A DNA stretch of 6,382 nucleotides from Acidobacteriaceae bacterium (lineage in GTDB: Bacteria > Acidobacteriota > Terriglobia > Terriglobales > Acidobacteriaceae): positions 25,306 to 31,687 of the forward strand of contig PLHN01000526.1 in assembly GCA_003139975.1 (NCBI GenBank). Reading direction: 5' to 3'. The position numbers were made by a program, and so were the translations under genes. The notes under the pieces are model-generated. The model searched no databases and was not told the DNA's origin. It worked only from the letters and a program-made list of their open reading frames with translations. Below are positions 4,780 through 6,382 of the stretch, piece by piece (positions within the stretch are counted from its first letter, which is position 1; every line of letters starts with the position of its first letter).

Positions 4780-6382
4780 CTATCTCGGTTCCAGCGTCAG
4801 TTCGTGCGCGCGGTGCTTATCAACTGCCGCAGCCGAGAACGGTAGCGTGAACGTCGATCCGCCATACCACGCCCGCCATTGGTCCAGATAATGCGGGCTG
4901 AGAAAGACTCCGCTCTCGCCGGTGACCACGTTCAGCGTGCTGGAGTCGAAGTCGGCGAAGTTCCAGGTCGCTCGCTCGGAAGGGCCAAAGTTACGATCCA
5001 CCTGCTTGACGGTGGAATGACTCCCGCTCAGCGGAAGATGGCTGGGGCCGGTGAAGCGGCCGATCAGCGGCAGGCGGCTAAGTATTGGATGATCGATCTC
5101 GACCCGGTAATTTGCGCCCCACTTCCATTTTGCGAGATCTGTCGTGATGCCCGGCTGCTTCACCGTGTTCTCGATCGCAGCCGTCAGCACGGCTCCGTAG
5201 TCGGAGTAGCCGGGCGGCAGCCAGCGCGGAGGCTGCTTGCTGAGCACGTTTTCGAGCCACACCGAGGACATGCCCCACCGATAACTTTTCCAACTCAGCA
5301 CGCTGGAATCCTTCGCAGCTAGCTCACTTGCTGGCGAGCCATTTTTCGCCGATCCATTCGCCGTGCTGGCCGCCGTCGGACTATCCTCGGTCGGGCCGAG
5401 TTTCGGCTCCAGCAGTAGCCGCATCAATTCCTCCCGCGCTTTTGTCTCAATGGTCGGCGCAGCCGAATCGGCGGTCATGCGTCCGTCCCAATCGCGCAGA
5501 ATATCGGCGGCCCTCTTGGCTTGTGCCGAAATCTTCGGGGCATGATCGAGCGCATAGACGAACTTGTCGGCGCAGAAGTGGTCAAACGTCGAGGAGACAT
5601 CCATCTGCAGCGCCAGCATATCCGCAGGTGAAAACTTCCTTCCCGACTCGAGTACGCGATAGATCCGGTCGGTGCGCCAGGGAGCAAACCATTCGGTGCT
5701 GATTGAATACTTGTAGCCGTCGGGTGCAATCCGGCCGTTGGCGGTGGCGAGTATCCCGGTGGGCGGATCGAAAATGCGCGGCATTTCGTCAAACGGGATA
5801 TACCCCTTCCACTCGTGCGCATCGTCGCTGCCGGTTACGGGCAGGCTGCCATCGCCGGCGGCGCGAATCGGTACGCGGCCCGTCGTCTGGTACCCGATGT
5901 GTCCGTCAACGTCGGCATACACGACGTTTTGCCCCGGTGCTCCGAACGCCGAAAAGGCTTTGCGGAACTCGTCCCAGTTTTGCGCCGAGTCGACGTCGAA
6001 GAACGCGAGTCCCATGCCGTCGTAAAGCGTCCAGCGCAGCGCGATCTTGCGCGTTTCGCCGGGAATCAGGTCGGTGATGATTGGGCCATGGCGGGTGGTG
6101 ATTACATCGAGCGTCACGTCGGGTTTGCCTTTGACGTGGATGGTTTCCTGGCGGTGCTCCGGTTCGCGCCACTCCGTGAACGGATGGTCCTTGGACGCCC
6201 GTGCTGCGGCCTTGGTTTGTGGCGCGGGAACCTTGTACTGGCCCTCCGCGTTGAACTCTTCGATGAAGTCGTCTTCTACGGTTGGGCCGACGTTGGTGAA
6301 TCCCCATCCTATGCGCTGGTTGTGTCCGACAATCACGAACGGCACGCCCGGTAACGTCACGCCGGCGACGTCGAAGTTGCCG
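4780..6382 (-). CDS. Penicillin acylase (amidase) family hydrolase, C-terminal part
   Basis: A large member of the penicillin acylase family of N-terminal nucleophile hydrolases (peptidase family S45). These are usually exported and cut themselves into alpha and beta chains; they hydrolyse amide bonds in beta-lactams, acyl-homoserine lactones or other N-acyl compounds. The last 533 residues are present. Visible family blocks, numbered from the first full codon in the window, are LPGVPFVIVGHNQRIGWGF (10-28), TTRHGPI (95-101), VVYADVDGHIGYQTTGRVPI (153-172), PLSGSHSTVKQV (450-461), FGPSERATW (465-473) and GESGVFLSPHYLDQW (488-502). The signal peptide, alpha chain and nucleophile serine of the beta chain lie beyond the right edge, so activity cannot be judged. 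The GTG at 6360-6358 is an internal valine, not the start: family-like sequence (NFDVAG) continues upstream to the edge. A low-complexity Ala/Ser/Thr-rich stretch (about 332-359) interrupts the chain. Substrate cannot be assigned. Confidence 0.9.
   Translation of the reverse strand, partial: GNFDVAGVTLPGVPFVIVGHNQRIGWGFTNVGPTVEDDFIEEFNAEGQYKVPAPQTKAAARASKDHPFTEWREPEHRQETIHVKGKPDVTLDVITTRHGPIITDLIPGETRKIALRWTLYDGMGLAFFDVDSAQNWDEFRKAFSAFGAPGQNVVYADVDGHIGYQTTGRVPIRAAGDGSLPVTGSDDAHEWKGYIPFDEMPRIFDPPTGILATANGRIAPDGYKYSISTEWFAPWRTDRIYRVLESGRKFSPADMLALQMDVSSTFDHFCADKFVYALDHAPKISAQAKRAADILRDWDGRMTADSAAPTIETKAREELMRLLLEPKLGPTEDSPTAASTANGSAKNGSPASELAAKDSSVLSWKSYRWGMSSVWLENVLSKQPPRWLPPGYSDYGAVLTAAIENTVKQPGITTDLAKWKWGANYRVEIDHPILSRLPLIGRFTGPSHLPLSGSHSTVKQVDRNFGPSERATWNFADFDSSTLNVVTGESGVFLSPHYLDQWRAWYGGSTFTLPFSAAAVDKHRAHELTLEPR

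Overview
The window looks like chromosomal DNA from a GC-rich bacterium, most likely an Acidobacteriota member of the Koribacter/Terriglobia type. This is an inference from gene content: a fused homocysteine methyltransferase/methylenetetrahydrofolate reductase, a surface lipoprotein with a beta-propeller-like fold, a penicillin-acylase-family hydrolase, and an xseB / receiver / polyprenyl-synthase neighbourhood. No rRNA or marker gene in the window settles the taxonomy. There is no CRISPR array, tRNA, IS element or phage gene, and no stretch above 300 bases lacks a gene.

Left part, all on the minus strand and read from right to left: the HMT/MTHFR fusion (3110-1251), xseB (1113-877), a small receiver-like protein (780-418), and the start of a polyprenyl diphosphate synthase (251-1, cut by the window edge). 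The genes share a direction, but the gaps are 137, 96 and 166 bases and hold hairpins and candidate -10 elements. They may therefore be several transcription units and not one tight operon. Their jobs are C1/methionine metabolism, an exonuclease VII subunit, a probable signalling or adaptor protein, and isoprenoid chain synthesis.

Right part: a divergent gap (3111-3270) with a clear extended -10 element separates the HMT/MTHFR gene from a plus-strand lipoprotein (3271-4686, TTG start). That protein is probably exported, is built from propeller-like repeats and carries six closely spaced cysteine pairs. It converges on a penicillin-acylase-family hydrolase on the minus strand (6382-4780; its 5' part, including the catalytic serine region, lies outside). 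A 56-base imperfect hairpin sits between the two convergent genes.

Nothing here forms an obvious new multi-gene system. The points most worth a second look are the receiver that lacks key active-site residues between xseB and ispA, the paired-cysteine propeller lipoprotein with a non-consensus lipobox, a possibly leaderless ispA transcript, and the hairpin between the convergent genes.
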